Source of the DNA: Leishmania mexicana MHOM/GT/2001/U1103
Lineage: Eukaryota > Euglenozoa > Kinetoplastea > Trypanosomatida > Trypanosomatidae
NCBI RefSeq assembly: GCF_000234665.1
Contig: NC_018333.1
Coordinates: 118,501-182,500 of the forward strand
Direction of reading: 5' to 3'
Length of the DNA stretch: 64,000 bases
Every line of letters begins with the position of its first letter. Within the stretch, counting starts at the first letter, position 1. Below the pieces are notes generated by a model. It made no database searches and was not told the origin of the DNA. It saw only the letters and a list, made by a program, of their open reading frames with translations. Made by a program: the position numbers and the translations under genes. This document shows, one piece after another, positions 10,240 to 19,892 of this stretch.

Positions 10240-11954
10240 GTGTGTGTGTGAAGATACAAATCCGTTGCAGAAGCATGCGGGGAGTGGGGTGGGGGTGGTG
10301 AGGGAGCGGCAGAAGACGTCAACAGACTGTGCCGCCACACCTGCGCGAATGGTATCCGTGGATGCTGTTGGCGCTGTGGTTGCGGTGAGGAGGAGGGGGG
10401 AGTGTCAAACACACACACACAACGAAAGAGAAGCAGCAGGTGGCGCCGCGCCGCACGGCAGTGCCACACAAAGATTCAGAGAAGAGAAGAGGCAGAGGGA
10501 GAGGGAGATGCCGTATGAAGACAACGGCGCGAGAAGCGCAGAGAGCTCAGCGATGATAGGGAGGCGCTAAAAAGAAAAAAGAGAAGGCGTGCATGAGAGG
10601 GCGAGCGAGTGCCGCGGCATGTCTGAGAAGACCCAATATACGGCTGATCCGTCAACTTGCCGCAGCAAGGCCACTCGTAAGCGGCGGCAGCAGCGCCCCC
10701 TCCCTCCGAAGCTTCCGCTGAAGCTCCTTTAGCGCCCTCGTCGCACCTGGGTACCGACTTTCCTCCCCAGCGGCGAGTGTGCCTATATCTGCGAGTTGGA
10801 CAACGGTCATCGTAGTACACCCGCACAGCTGTGCGGAGCTCGCTTGTGTACCGCTGTCGTTGTTCGTCACCTACGTGTTGGCTTGTATCTTCGTTCCCAT
10901 ATCCCGATGCCTTCCCCCTGCCACTTCCTCTCTCCTCACTCTTCTACCCAGATCTATCACTCCACCACGCAGTAGGTGCGTTGCGTTCTCTGCGTACACG
11001 CCGATGCGTGCGAAAATGCGCTGTCTCGAAGGAGCAACATCCGAGCAGGCACATGCAAGGGACGAGGAGGAGGAGCCGGCGTTGTGGGAGCGTGGTTCCA
11101 CCCAACACCTTCCACCTCCCCCCTAGACGCGCAAACATATACCCACAGGCGTATGCACACCAGAGCGCTATCGCACGAGGTCACACCTAAATGTACGCAG
11201 TCCGCAGCGATGACAACAACGATGGCGATGCAGAGCAAGGGAAGTAGAAAAGGAGGAGGGAGGCAACGCTCGAGAGGCGCGTAGCAGACATCTGGCCCCC
11301 TCCTGGCTAAAGAGGGCGAGTAGCCACCGAGAATAGCATGCGGAACAGGAGGAGGGTGTGTTAGAGGATGCAGAGAGCGAGAGAGCAGTGTCCGCTCAAC
11401 AGCAGCACACATGCGCGTACACGACGCGCACAGGGTAAGCAGAAGAAACCGGACTGCTTCGATGAAGCAAGTGAGCCCCGTCAGCACACTCAAGTGGAGA
11501 TGAGAGAGAGGCAGCGGGGACACAGTGAAAGCGGGGTGGCGTGGTGATGACGCGGAGGAGCGATACGTCTCTTGGGCAATGGCGCGAAGAGGGGGGGAGA
11601 AGACGAGGCTGCCATGCGCTAAAACAAAAAGCCTCCCTCGTGTTGCCCGAGGCCTCCTCTTTGCCTCTGCCCGCATCTTCTTTCGGGGGGCCGCCCATCA
11701 CCTCGCCTGCTCGTCATTGTGCACACATCTCGTCTGTCAACGCCGCACGCCGTCCCCAGGCCCCCGCACACACACACACAGAGAGACACTCTCTACCCTG
11801 GGTGTGCAGAAAAGCAGCCTCATACACCCTTCGCCCCACCCCTCGCCTTCGCATGCAGCGACACCCACCAATACCCCGCACACAGGACCCCATTAGAGTC
11901 GTGCCACAAGGAATCAACCGTCGCTACGGACTTGCGGTGCAGCTCTGAAAGCCG
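9733..11954. other. Gene-free interval with a long TG tract
   Basis: No gene is supported. It should carry the 5' UTR of the 9022-9732 gene and the 3' UTR of the hydrolase gene. The main landmark is the TG tract at 10181-10250. A short frame around 10652-10870 has no recognisable features. Confidence 0.6.
10181..10250. repeat. (TG)35 microsatellite
   Basis: About 70 bases of TG dinucleotide with a single interruption (a C) near 10235. It is the longest simple repeat in the window. Confidence 0.97.
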
Positions 11955-13397
11955 TCAGTGGGATCTGCGGAGGGAGAGCTGGGCGGTGGGACGGTAACTC
12001 CGCTGCTCGCCTGCCCCCCCCCCATCTGCCACTGTCGCCGTGGAAGCGCTGACGCGCGCTCGTGTTCCACTGGACGAGCGGAGAGACGTGAAGAACGGTG
12101 GGGGTGAGCTGGCCAGCGTCGCCGCTGTCTTTAGTGGCGAGGTGGAATCACGTGAGTTGGAGCAGTAGTAGGCCAACCTGCTCGCTGGCGACAGCAGGGA
12201 CGAGTCGAACGATGTCGATGACGACGCGGATGTGGATGGAGAGGTGGTGGAGGAAGAAGATGCAGTCGCCGATGTGGGGGAAGAAGAGATCAGTGCCGTC
12301 CCAGCGCACCTCATACCATAACTTGTCGGGGGTACGAGCTGCTTCAGAGCTGGAGCACCAGGCGCACTGGGCTGCGAGGTGGCCGCCTTGGTTGCTGCTG
12401 CCGCCACGGGCACAGCAGCGGGTGAAGCCGTATTGGCCAGCTCGAGCTCACGCACTGCCTGCATCTCTCGTGCTCCTTGTGGCTTGTCGATCAGGTAGAG
12501 CCGCAGAAAGGCCCTAATGAGCCGCTGAATGTCATCTTGGCGTTCACAGTTGTGCCCGCCTGGCGTGAACTGCTGCAAGCACGGAATGGGGAAGGCGTCG
12601 CGAATCATCTCGCAGTGCGTCGGGGACACAAAGTCGTCGTCGGCGCCGTGGAACAGCAGCGCGGGCACGCCGCACGCCTTGGCGTACTTGACCGCGTCCA
12701 AGTCGTCGATGTCAAAAGCGGCTCGCTTCATGATGCGCTTACGGATGCGCTCCACAATCCCGCGCACCAAAATCTTCGGCAGGACCCGGGCCGTTCGCCC
12801 ACCGTGCCGCTCCACCAAATCGTCGATGAGCAGCCGCAGAGATGCGAAGGGTGAGTCGCAAACAATACAGCGAATCCACGGATCCTTCGAGGCGTACATG
12901 ATGGCGGCCACGGCGCCCATGCTGCGGCCCCACAGCGCCACCCCGTCCACCTCGTCGCTCTTGAGCGTGAGAAACTCAACGACGGCGACCAGGTCCTGGC
13001 GCTCGTAGAAGCCGAGGGAGATGTACTCACCCTCCGACATGCCGCTCCCGCAGAAGTCGAAGCAGAAGAGGCTGAAGCCTTCCCGAAGCAGAAAGAGAGC
13101 CTCGAGGCCGTCGTAGCGCCCGCCGCAGTTCGCGTGGCAGTACACCACGCACGGCACACGGCGGGCAGGATAGGGCTTGAACCACGAGCACTGGAAGCGC
13201 AAACCCCGCATGTTCTCCAGCTCAAAATCGTGGCGCATGAAGCGCTCCGTGCAATCGTCGCCGATGCGGAACACATCAGGCCCAAGGTCGTCGATCTCGT
13301 AGGTGGACCGGGGCGGGCGAATAATGAAGTTGCACATCCCGTCCATCAGGCTCGGGCCTGAGGTCAGGTGGAGAATGGCGTCCCTGGCGCTGATCAT
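11955..13397 (-). CDS. Alpha/beta hydrolase (S9/ABHD17-like serine hydrolase)
   Basis: A 480-residue protein from the ATG at 13397. The upstream extension of the open frame is low-complexity and unlikely to be translated. The hydrolase core occupies about residues 60-300. It has HANCGGR near 88-94 for the oxyanion region, the nucleophile elbow GRSMG at 157-161 with Ser159, an acid in HGADDDF (about 253-255) and the catalytic His in GGHNCE (about 282). This order matches the alpha/beta hydrolase triad. It resembles the group annotated in Leishmania as clan SC family S9 peptidases and in animals as ABHD17/Bem46. A peptidase role is therefore uncertain, and thioesterase or lipase activity is equally possible. 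The C-terminal 170 residues are a Ser/Thr/Ala-rich low-complexity tail. No signal peptide is evident. Confidence 0.88.
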   Translation of the reverse strand: MISARDAILHLTSGPSLMDGMCNFIIRPPRSTYEIDDLGPDVFRIGDDCTERFMRHDFELENMRGLRFQCSWFKPYPARRVPCVVYCHANCGGRYDGLEALFLLREGFSLFCFDFCGSGMSEGEYISLGFYERQDLVAVVEFLTLKSDEVDGVALWGRSMGAVAAIMYASKDPWIRCIVCDSPFASLRLLIDDLVERHGGRTARVLPKILVRGIVERIRKRIMKRAAFDIDDLDAVKYAKACGVPALLFHGADDDFVSPTHCEMIRDAFPIPCLQQFTPGGHNCERQDDIQRLIRAFLRLYLIDKPQGAREMQAVRELELANTASPAAVPVAAAATKAATSQPSAPGAPALKQLVPPTSYGMRCAGTALISSSPTSATASSSSTTSPSTSASSSTSFDSSLLSPASRLAYYCSNSRDSTSPLKTAATLASSPPPFFTSLRSSSGTRARVSASTATVADGGGAGEQRSYRPTAQLSLRRSH

Positions 13398-14322
13398 TGC
13401 CTGGGTGGGTGGGAGAAGTGCGAAGCTAGGGAAACAACACGCGGAAGGCGGAGACAGACAGAGAGAGCCAAGACAAGAAATCCGCGCAACCGCAAAAATG
13501 CGCGTAAGGCAGGGAGCACGTGAGGGGTGAGCGAGTGTGGAGGCGGCGGCGCGTGTGCGTGTGTGCGTGCAACGGATGTGAGCGGGTCGTGACACAGTAA
13601 CGGGAACGAAAAGCAATCACCCAAGCCGAACCGTGGCACGGTTGCACCTGCACGGGTGACGCTCGTGGTTGTACGCGTTGTTTCAACGTGAGGCTATACA
13701 CGCAAGCAGACGCACGCGAGGTTGGCGCACGCGCTCGACGGCAGCTGTCCAGCGCCACAAGGAAAGGAGAGAAAGGCCCGCGAGAGACGCCCGCAGAAGA
13801 GAGCGAAAGCACAGAACAGCGCGACCCTTGAGAGGCGCCAGCAGAGAGGGAAGTGGGGGACGGGTGGGGTGAGGCAGCGAGGGGAGGGAGGAGATGCACA
13901 ATGGCGTGAACAAGGCAACCAAGCGCGGCAGAAAAGAGAGGTGCTGCAGGGCCTCTTCCCCCCTTTTCCATCTTGTTGCCCCCCCCCCCTGCAGATAGAA
14001 AAGCACGCATGCATGAAGTGCCGCACCTGACACGACATGGCGGAAACCATGTGCAACACAAGAGGACGGCCTTGTCCGGCCGTCCCCGCATACGCGACGT
14101 CCTCGCCACCGTCATACCCACCAGTTGGGTGGAGCAGCAAGAGGGGCCTCTACGCGAGCTGCGTGTTACGCGGGGTGTTTCGATCGTCCTCTTTAGCGCA
14201 CTGCCTCTCCCTCACGTTCATTTTCCATTAGTGATGAGGCACTCTCTCTCCCCGCCAGCAAAATGCCCCGTGGCCACACAAAAGACAAACGGCAAGGCCC
14301 TCCAGGAGAGCGCCGCCGGCGC
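13398..14322. other. Gene-free interval
   Basis: No gene is seen. It contains GA-rich tracts (sense-strand pyrimidine) around 13850-13890 and a run of C near 13979-13989. It probably holds UTRs of the hydrolase and dolichyldiphosphatase genes. Confidence 0.6.
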
Positions 14323-15081
14323 TCAGCAGATCGCCTCCGTCCAGAAGGTGCAAGCAAGCATGACTGGCACCAGCGCCTTCTCCGACACCCACGTGAGACC
14401 GCGTTGTACGTGCGCGGTGGTACACGCCAGCGCCAGCGCGATCCCCACCATCCACCCCACGAGCACTTGTCCAACGGTGTGGTAGCCATTGTAGACACGG
14501 CCGACGCCGATGAAAAGCGTCGCGAACAGCAGCAATGCCACAAGTGCATACGGCGGTGAGGTCCTTGTCAGCGCCGCCGATGCGGACGCGGACTCCCGCT
14601 GCTGGAGATGACCATATTTGCGTCGTTCCGTGCGATGGCGTCGCGCGTGTGCCCAGCGGCGCAGGAGGTAAACGGAAAAGCCCGCCATGAACTGCGCGTG
14701 ATCGCTAGGCATTCCGTACACTGTGGTGTAGCCGATGCCTGCAGCTGGGTGAGCGGGGCGGGGGCTGCGGACGGCTGCCTTGAGCACCACGTTCAGGCAC
14801 ACGCTCAGGATGAGGTAAAGAATAAGATTCATGGCGGGTATGCGACGCTCGCGGCACGGCGCACTCGTCAGCCCAACCAAGACCACCATCATCGCTACAG
14901 GGACGATGGAAGAGATGCCGAAGAGCTTGCTGAGCAGGTCGTGCTGGCGATAGACAACCTCCGTCAGCGCCCACGACTTCCAGTGAGGGGGCTCTGACGG
15001 CGTGACCGACGTTTCCGCTGTGGTCGCTAGAGCTGCAGCGTGCTGTCGGTGCTCATGTGCCAATGCCTCACCGTGCCGCAT
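14323..15081 (-). CDS. Dolichyldiphosphatase (CWH8/DOLPP1-like PAP2 phosphatase)
   Basis: A 252-residue polytopic ER phosphatase of the PAP2 superfamily. The three PAP2 signatures are present: KAAVRSPRP near residues 101-109, YGMPSDHAQFM near 122-132, and GRVYNGYHTVGQV near 194-206. The third has Gln where most PAP2 enzymes have the final Asp. YGMPSxHxQFM and RVY...YHT..QV are hallmarks of the dolichyldiphosphatase branch (yeast Cwh8/Cax4, human DOLPP1). That enzyme converts dolichyl diphosphate released by oligosaccharyltransferase to dolichyl phosphate for reuse. Hydrophobic segments lie near 55-72, 83-103, 128-140, 178-195 and 203-222. The first in-frame ATG is at 15081. The open frame reaches 15192 only through a GTG, with an in-frame stop just upstream, so the ATG is preferred. 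Confidence 0.85.
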   Translation of the reverse strand: MRHGEALAHEHRQHAAALATTAETSVTPSEPPHWKSWALTEVVYRQHDLLSKLFGISSIVPVAMMVVLVGLTSAPCRERRIPAMNLILYLILSVCLNVVLKAAVRSPRPAHPAAGIGYTTVYGMPSDHAQFMAGFSVYLLRRWAHARRHRTERRKYGHLQQRESASASAALTRTSPPYALVALLLFATLFIGVGRVYNGYHTVGQVLVGWMVGIALALACTTAHVQRGLTWVSEKALVPVMLACTFWTEAIC

Positions 15082-15611
15082 CTCCGCAGCCGGCAGATGC
15101 GTGTAGCCCCACAGCAGCCTCGCCGTCTCCAACAACGGTATGGATAGAGGAAACGCCGTCTCTGCCCAGCGCTGAACACTGGCGCGGATCACAAGGGCGG
15201 AAGAGATGCAAGGAGCTCTCCAAGAGCGAGTGTGTCACGAGAGAGAGAAGGAAAGAAAGCACACGAGTGGCCGAAAAGGACTTGAACGGCAGAAAATGCT
15301 GGCTTGATGGCAGTCAGTCGTTCGTGGCCGACACCATACGCGATGAAGAGAGAAAGCTAGCGAACGCCGTCAGGATCGACGCGTTGGCGCTGCATCGTTC
15401 GCGTCTGTCGGTGGACCCCAGAGAGAGGGGAGAGGGAGAGCAAATACCTTGTGTGCCGGGCCATCGCTGCTGCTGCCGCTGGTGATGGTGATGATGATGC
15501 GGTCGCAAGAGCAACTTTTTTAAGTCGCCGTCCATTTTAGAGGGAAGACCTGTGCACTTGCCATGTGCCCCCCCTCACCAGCACCACCAAAGCCACCCTT
15601 CAGTACTCGTG
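15082..15611. other. Gene-free interval
   Basis: No gene is seen. This is the short interval between the WDR33-like gene and dolichyldiphosphatase. A CAT/CAC-rich stretch lies near 15480-15500. Confidence 0.55.
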
Positions 15612-17069
15612 TCACACCATCACGTGGCCTTGCTCGTCCAGGATGTCGCTCTCGACGCCGCGTTCCTTCTCCTCCAGCGCGCCTGGCTTGTTCCGCGTCC
15701 AGTACTTGACCTCGTGGCCGCTAGACGCGAGGATGTTGCCCAGCGGAGACCAGGCGACACAGTGTACCGGGTTTGGCTTGTCGCGGAACTTCTCATGCGC
15801 CGCCTCGATCATCGCCGCGTCGTGGACGACCTCCTCCACGCCGTGGGTCATGGTGCCGTCTCCCTCGGCTACCATCCAGTACATCACACTTCCGTCTGCG
15901 CCTGTGCTCGCAAACAGGTCCGATACCGTCGGGTGCCAGTCAACCTTATCTACAGCGTCCGTGTGCCCGGTGAAACGCTTCACCTCAGGCTGCGTCTTTC
16001 GTATGTCCCACAACTTCACTGTCCCATCCTTCGACGCGCTCAGCAGCGTCCGTCCATCCGGGTGCCACCGCACGCACGTCAGCGCCTGGCTGTGGCCGTG
16101 CAAGGCCGCGATGCTGCCGCGAGAGGCTGTGCGGGGGTCCCACAGTCGGCACTGCGTGTCCTGACTGCCGGTGGCGATGAGAGCGCGATAAGGGTGCCAG
16201 TGCGCCGTCGTCACATCACCGCCGTGGCCCTCAAGCTTCACCTCCTCCAGCACGGCCTTATTACCATCGCTTGCGCCGGCAGTGGCAGTGTGCGCACCAA
16301 CCGTGTTCGTGTCCCACACCTTCGCCGACCCATCCTGGCCAGCTGTGCAGAACTTTAGCTCCAGAGGCGCCCACGAGATCTCGCGCACGGCGCGGTGGCT
16401 CGTGTCGACCTCTGACATGAACACAAAGTTGGACATCCACATCTTGAGCTTGCCGGCGTCATCGCCGCTGAGGATGAGGTCGTGGCGACGGCCCCACGCG
16501 ATGGCGCGGCACGGGCGGTTGTCCTCGTGAGCCACCGTCTTCACCTCCACACCGAAGGATTGGCCGTTGAACAGCAGGAACTCGCCGCGTCCGGTGGAGC
16601 ACAGCAGACGGCGTCCACTCGGCGACCACTGCAAGGCGTAGAGTGGCGTGCGGATCCGGCCGCCTTTGCTATCCGGGTGGTACGAGGTGTTCACCCACTG
16701 CGTGCACAGCGCCGTACTCGCATTGTAGTTGGTCACACTCGCCGTGACAAGGTCCTTTGTGTAATACTCGTGCGGTGCAACGTGGTAGCCGTACGGTGTG
16801 CTGCGCGGCACCAGACGGGTGAGGACGTGCCGGATGGCAGGCGAGTAGAAGTCCACTGGTCGCTGGCCGTGCAGTTTGCGGCGCGGCGCATATTCCTCGG
16901 GGTCAAAATCGCTACGAAAGCGCCGCCGTGGGCCACCTGGTCCGCCAGGTCCGCCAGGTCCACCAGGTCCGCCAGCCGGGGGGCCGCCACTGAATCCACC
17001 ACCACCGCCAAACCCGCCGCCGCCGAAGCTGGCGCCACCCTCGCGCCGCCGTGGGTAGCCGCGATCCAT
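15612..17069 (-). CDS. WD40 polyadenylation factor (WDR33/Pfs2-like)
   Basis: A 485-residue protein. Residues 1-50 are Gly/Pro-rich, with a collagen-like run of Gly-Gly-Pro triplets followed by Arg-rich sequence. Then comes RRKLHGQRPVDFYSPAIRHV (about 63-82), which closely resembles the conserved motif before the WD repeats of WDR33/Pfs2. About seven WD40 repeats follow. Clear blades end in KLKMW, SAKVWD, QCRLWD, TVKLWD and VMYWM. WDR33/Pfs2 is the AAUAAA-binding scaffold of the cleavage and polyadenylation machinery. In trypanosomatids, polyadenylation is coupled to trans-splicing of the downstream gene, and no AAUAAA signal is used. The protein is therefore probably nuclear, with recognition properties that may differ from animal WDR33. 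The start is the first ATG and no upstream extension is needed. Confidence 0.88.
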   Translation of the reverse strand: MDRGYPRRREGGASFGGGGFGGGGGFSGGPPAGGPGGPGGPGGPGGPRRRFRSDFDPEEYAPRRKLHGQRPVDFYSPAIRHVLTRLVPRSTPYGYHVAPHEYYTKDLVTASVTNYNASTALCTQWVNTSYHPDSKGGRIRTPLYALQWSPSGRRLLCSTGRGEFLLFNGQSFGVEVKTVAHEDNRPCRAIAWGRRHDLILSGDDAGKLKMWMSNFVFMSEVDTSHRAVREISWAPLELKFCTAGQDGSAKVWDTNTVGAHTATAGASDGNKAVLEEVKLEGHGGDVTTAHWHPYRALIATGSQDTQCRLWDPRTASRGSIAALHGHSQALTCVRWHPDGRTLLSASKDGTVKLWDIRKTQPEVKRFTGHTDAVDKVDWHPTVSDLFASTGADGSVMYWMVAEGDGTMTHGVEEVVHDAAMIEAAHEKFRDKPNPVHCVAWSPLGNILASSGHEVKYWTRNKPGALEEKERGVESDILDEQGHVMV

Positions 17070-18038
17070 CTACCGCGGACAACGCCAGCCGTAGCAGCTG
17101 CCAATGCTGTGCGGCACGACTAGTGCGCTGGAGAGGGACTTTCAAAGAGAAGGAAGGGAAAGACGTCAACTCTCTCAGGCGCTCTTCCGATGCAGCGGCA
17201 CTCAGGCGATTGGGCGAATCTCTGTTTCGCCGCGGGTGTGGGTGCGTGTGTGCGCATGCCGTCATCACGCAGCAAAGTTTCGAGAACGACAGAGAAGAGA
17301 AAGGGTAAGCGGCACGGAATAGTAACAAAGCGTGAAGAGTAGTACGCAGAGAGAGAGGGGGTAGAGGGGCACGAGGTGAGAAAAGCGCAGTCACTGTCAC
17401 CAGCAGCAGCAGCAGCAATGGCACTCAGTTTACAGCAGGCCTCAGTCGCGACTCTGTCACCCCAACTCCTCTTCGGAGCTCAGGGAACTGAAGCCTTTTA
17501 TCACGTTTCCTTTGCGGTCACGGGTACACGCACACGCACATGTGTAAGCATGCGGGCATGTTCGAGTGATGAACGGAGAGCAAGAGGCAGGCGTGGCGCG
17601 GGAACGCACCCAGGACTGTATGTCTATCCCTGCTTTACTGGTGCCTCTCACCAGCGACCGAGAGGCACCGTCTCGCCCCACCCCCTTCCCTCTGCAAGCG
17701 CGCCTGGATAAGAGAACTGCAGGGCCGCGAGGAGGGAAGGGGGTGGGACGCCGATCAAATTTATCCGTGAATGCGTCGGTTTCATTGGCCGGCATCTCTG
17801 CGCGTGTCTCGCAGTGACGACGGGGTGCTGGACTCTCAGCGCGAAGGGAAAAGAAGTTGAAGGAAGGGTGAAGCGAAGGGGACGACTGACGTGCCGTCCG
17901 CAATGACTGGGCATAGCAGGACGCAGGACGTGCACCGGAAGGGAGACCCGCCTCGCCGTCCCCTACGCTCTCTGCGCCACTCCCACCCCCGACTCTCACT
18001 CCTATCTCCATGAGCGTAGCCGGAGTGTCTCCCTTTGG
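17070..18038. other. Gene-free interval
   Basis: No gene is seen. It holds a short TG/GC-rich patch near 17236-17252 on the 5' side of the WDR33-like gene and GA-rich tracts near 17345-17365. The rest is presumably the 3' UTR of the lipid-kinase-like gene. Confidence 0.6.
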
Positions 18039-19139
18039 CTAGCTTACAATCAACTGCGCCGACAGCTCCGTCGGCGTCACAGTGACCGAGGAACCGGTAG
18101 GCACCTGCACAGACTCGCCGTCGACCACCAGCAGCGCCGATCCCCGCCTCCCCTCATCCCCATCGTTCTCCGGTGGCTGGGTCGAGCGTGTTGCGACGTC
18201 GGGGAGCTGTGACGCAGCATGGAAGTCGATGCGCAAGTCGCGCACCCGCTCCTGCATCGCGACGCCGTCCTCGGCAAGAATATCGCCTTCCCTCGCCTCT
18301 CGGTGCAAAAGATGCCACATCCGCATGCGGGTTGCCTCGGCTGTGGCCGTGGTCACGGTAAGTTGCCGCCGATGGTACGTGGCCGCGGGGGTGAGGGAGT
18401 AGCCGGGCTGCAGCTGCGGCATCTGCGATGCAACGAGGAGACGCAGCGGACCAACACTGGAGGAGGCGGTGTCCTTGTTGATGTGCGTCAGTACTGCCGT
18501 CGAGTCAGGAGGCGCGTGCTCGATCGTGGTGAACAGTGCTGTGGCGGTAAAGCATCCGAGTGCGGCGGGCATGGAAACGTACTCCTCCTGCACCCTCTTC
18601 CAGTTGCTGTGCCGCTGCACCGACGCCGCATAGGTGCCGGTGGCAATATAGGAGCACATGTAGCGTACTGGAAGCGCCCTGGAAGGCGAGTGTGGATGAT
18701 GCAGGTGCACGGCCCACAATGGAACACGAACGGTGCGGCCCACCACGAGACTCGAAACCGCGCGCTCCACTGAGGTAACACCGAGCGAAGTGGCGATGGA
18801 GTTGTGCAAGCCGGTGGGTACCAAAAGCAACGGCACAGACTCCAGCACCGACGGCAGCGACACTGCTGTGCTTGGCCCTGTGCCTGAGGATGTCATGGCC
18901 GCAATAAGATTTAGAGCACTGTTCACCGTACCGTCTCCGCCGCAGAGAACCAGGCCCTCCGCCTGCGGCAACGCCCGCTGCAACTGCTCTGCAACATCAT
19001 CGTTCGGGATGTGCACGTCGTGGTGCACAATCCCGGCGCGGTTGAGGTACCCTTTCAGAGTGCTGGCGAAAGTCTGCACGGCGTGCCGACTACCGCTGCG
19101 GTTATTGACGACGAGCACGCATCTCTTCAGGAAAGGCAT
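18039..19139 (-). CDS. Diacylglycerol/sphingosine kinase-fold protein
   Basis: A 366-residue protein with an N-terminal DAGK-type catalytic domain. VNNRSGS lies near residues 11-17, in place of the usual NPxSG. The nucleotide-binding LCGGDGTVN lies near 65-73. VPTGLHNSIATSLG near 107-120 is at the position of the conserved P-x-G-T-G-N-D/A loop. The family phosphorylates diacylglycerol, ceramide or sphingoid bases with ATP. The altered loop (Gly-Leu-His-Asn instead of Gly-Thr-Gly-Asn) leaves substrate and activity uncertain. The C-terminal half is weakly conserved and ends in a short VDGESVQVP segment like the C-terminal lobe (DGE) of these kinases. It starts at the first ATG, with no signal peptide and no clear membrane span. 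Confidence 0.75.
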   Translation of the reverse strand: MPFLKRCVLVVNNRSGSRHAVQTFASTLKGYLNRAGIVHHDVHIPNDDVAEQLQRALPQAEGLVLCGGDGTVNSALNLIAAMTSSGTGPSTAVSLPSVLESVPLLLVPTGLHNSIATSLGVTSVERAVSSLVVGRTVRVPLWAVHLHHPHSPSRALPVRYMCSYIATGTYAASVQRHSNWKRVQEEYVSMPAALGCFTATALFTTIEHAPPDSTAVLTHINKDTASSSVGPLRLLVASQMPQLQPGYSLTPAATYHRRQLTVTTATAEATRMRMWHLLHREAREGDILAEDGVAMQERVRDLRIDFHAASQLPDVATRSTQPPENDGDEGRRGSALLVVDGESVQVPTGSSVTVTPTELSAQLIVS

Positions 19140-19892
19140 CCGACTGTGCCGAGGTCAACCTCGACACGAACGCTCTCTCTACCTCAGTATCGGTTCCCTG
19201 TTAGCCTCCTCGAACGGCGCGTGTGTGCGCACCACACTCAATCACGCGCTTGGTAGTGGATGGCGCTCGTGTAAAGGCGAGCGTCGGGGCATAAGCACCG
19301 ACATATGATAGAAACGGCTGCTGAGCTCACTGCGCGTTGATCGGTAGCACGGGTGGTCGATTGAGTGCGCACAGTGGGCGCGCTGCAAAGGAAGAGAGAA
19401 GGGGGTGAGAAGCAATGGGGTCAAAGAGAATCGTCCCGCTGCGCACTTGAAACACACACGCACAACGAAGAGTAGCATGCATGCACCCCTGTGCAGGCAT
19501 CAGGCCATCATTGCCTTCTTGGGCCTCGTTTGGACCTTAATGGTGCAGCAGCGGTTGCGAGAACCACGTGTGTGTGTGAGAGGGGAGGGAGGGAGGGGCA
19601 GACCGTCATGCCTGATCGGCCCATCCTGTCCTCACATCGTTTCGTTGTTTTGCTCCCTCAGATCCTCCCTTATTCCTTACCTTTCCTCATCTGTGTTGGG
19701 GTAAGAAGCATCATTGACGGTGAAAGCAACGCCGGAGTGCACACTGATGGCGCAGTGTCGGGAAAGCCACGGGGGCAAGAGCGCACACATGCCCATGTAC
19801 ACTTTTACCCCGATGTACCAGGAATTATAAGAGGGCTCATCACCTCACGGCCAGCACCACCGAGATGTGTGAGCCGTGAGCACTGCAGCCTT
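19140..19892. other. Gene-free interval
   Basis: No gene is seen. It is somewhat less GC-rich than flanking coding DNA. It should contain the 3' UTR of QSOX and the 5' UTR of the lipid-kinase-like gene. Confidence 0.6.

Noticed and set aside
13426..14121. 231-codon minus-strand frame in the hydrolase leader
   Set aside because: Cys/Ser/His-rich with no motif. It overlaps the UTR region between two well-defined genes.
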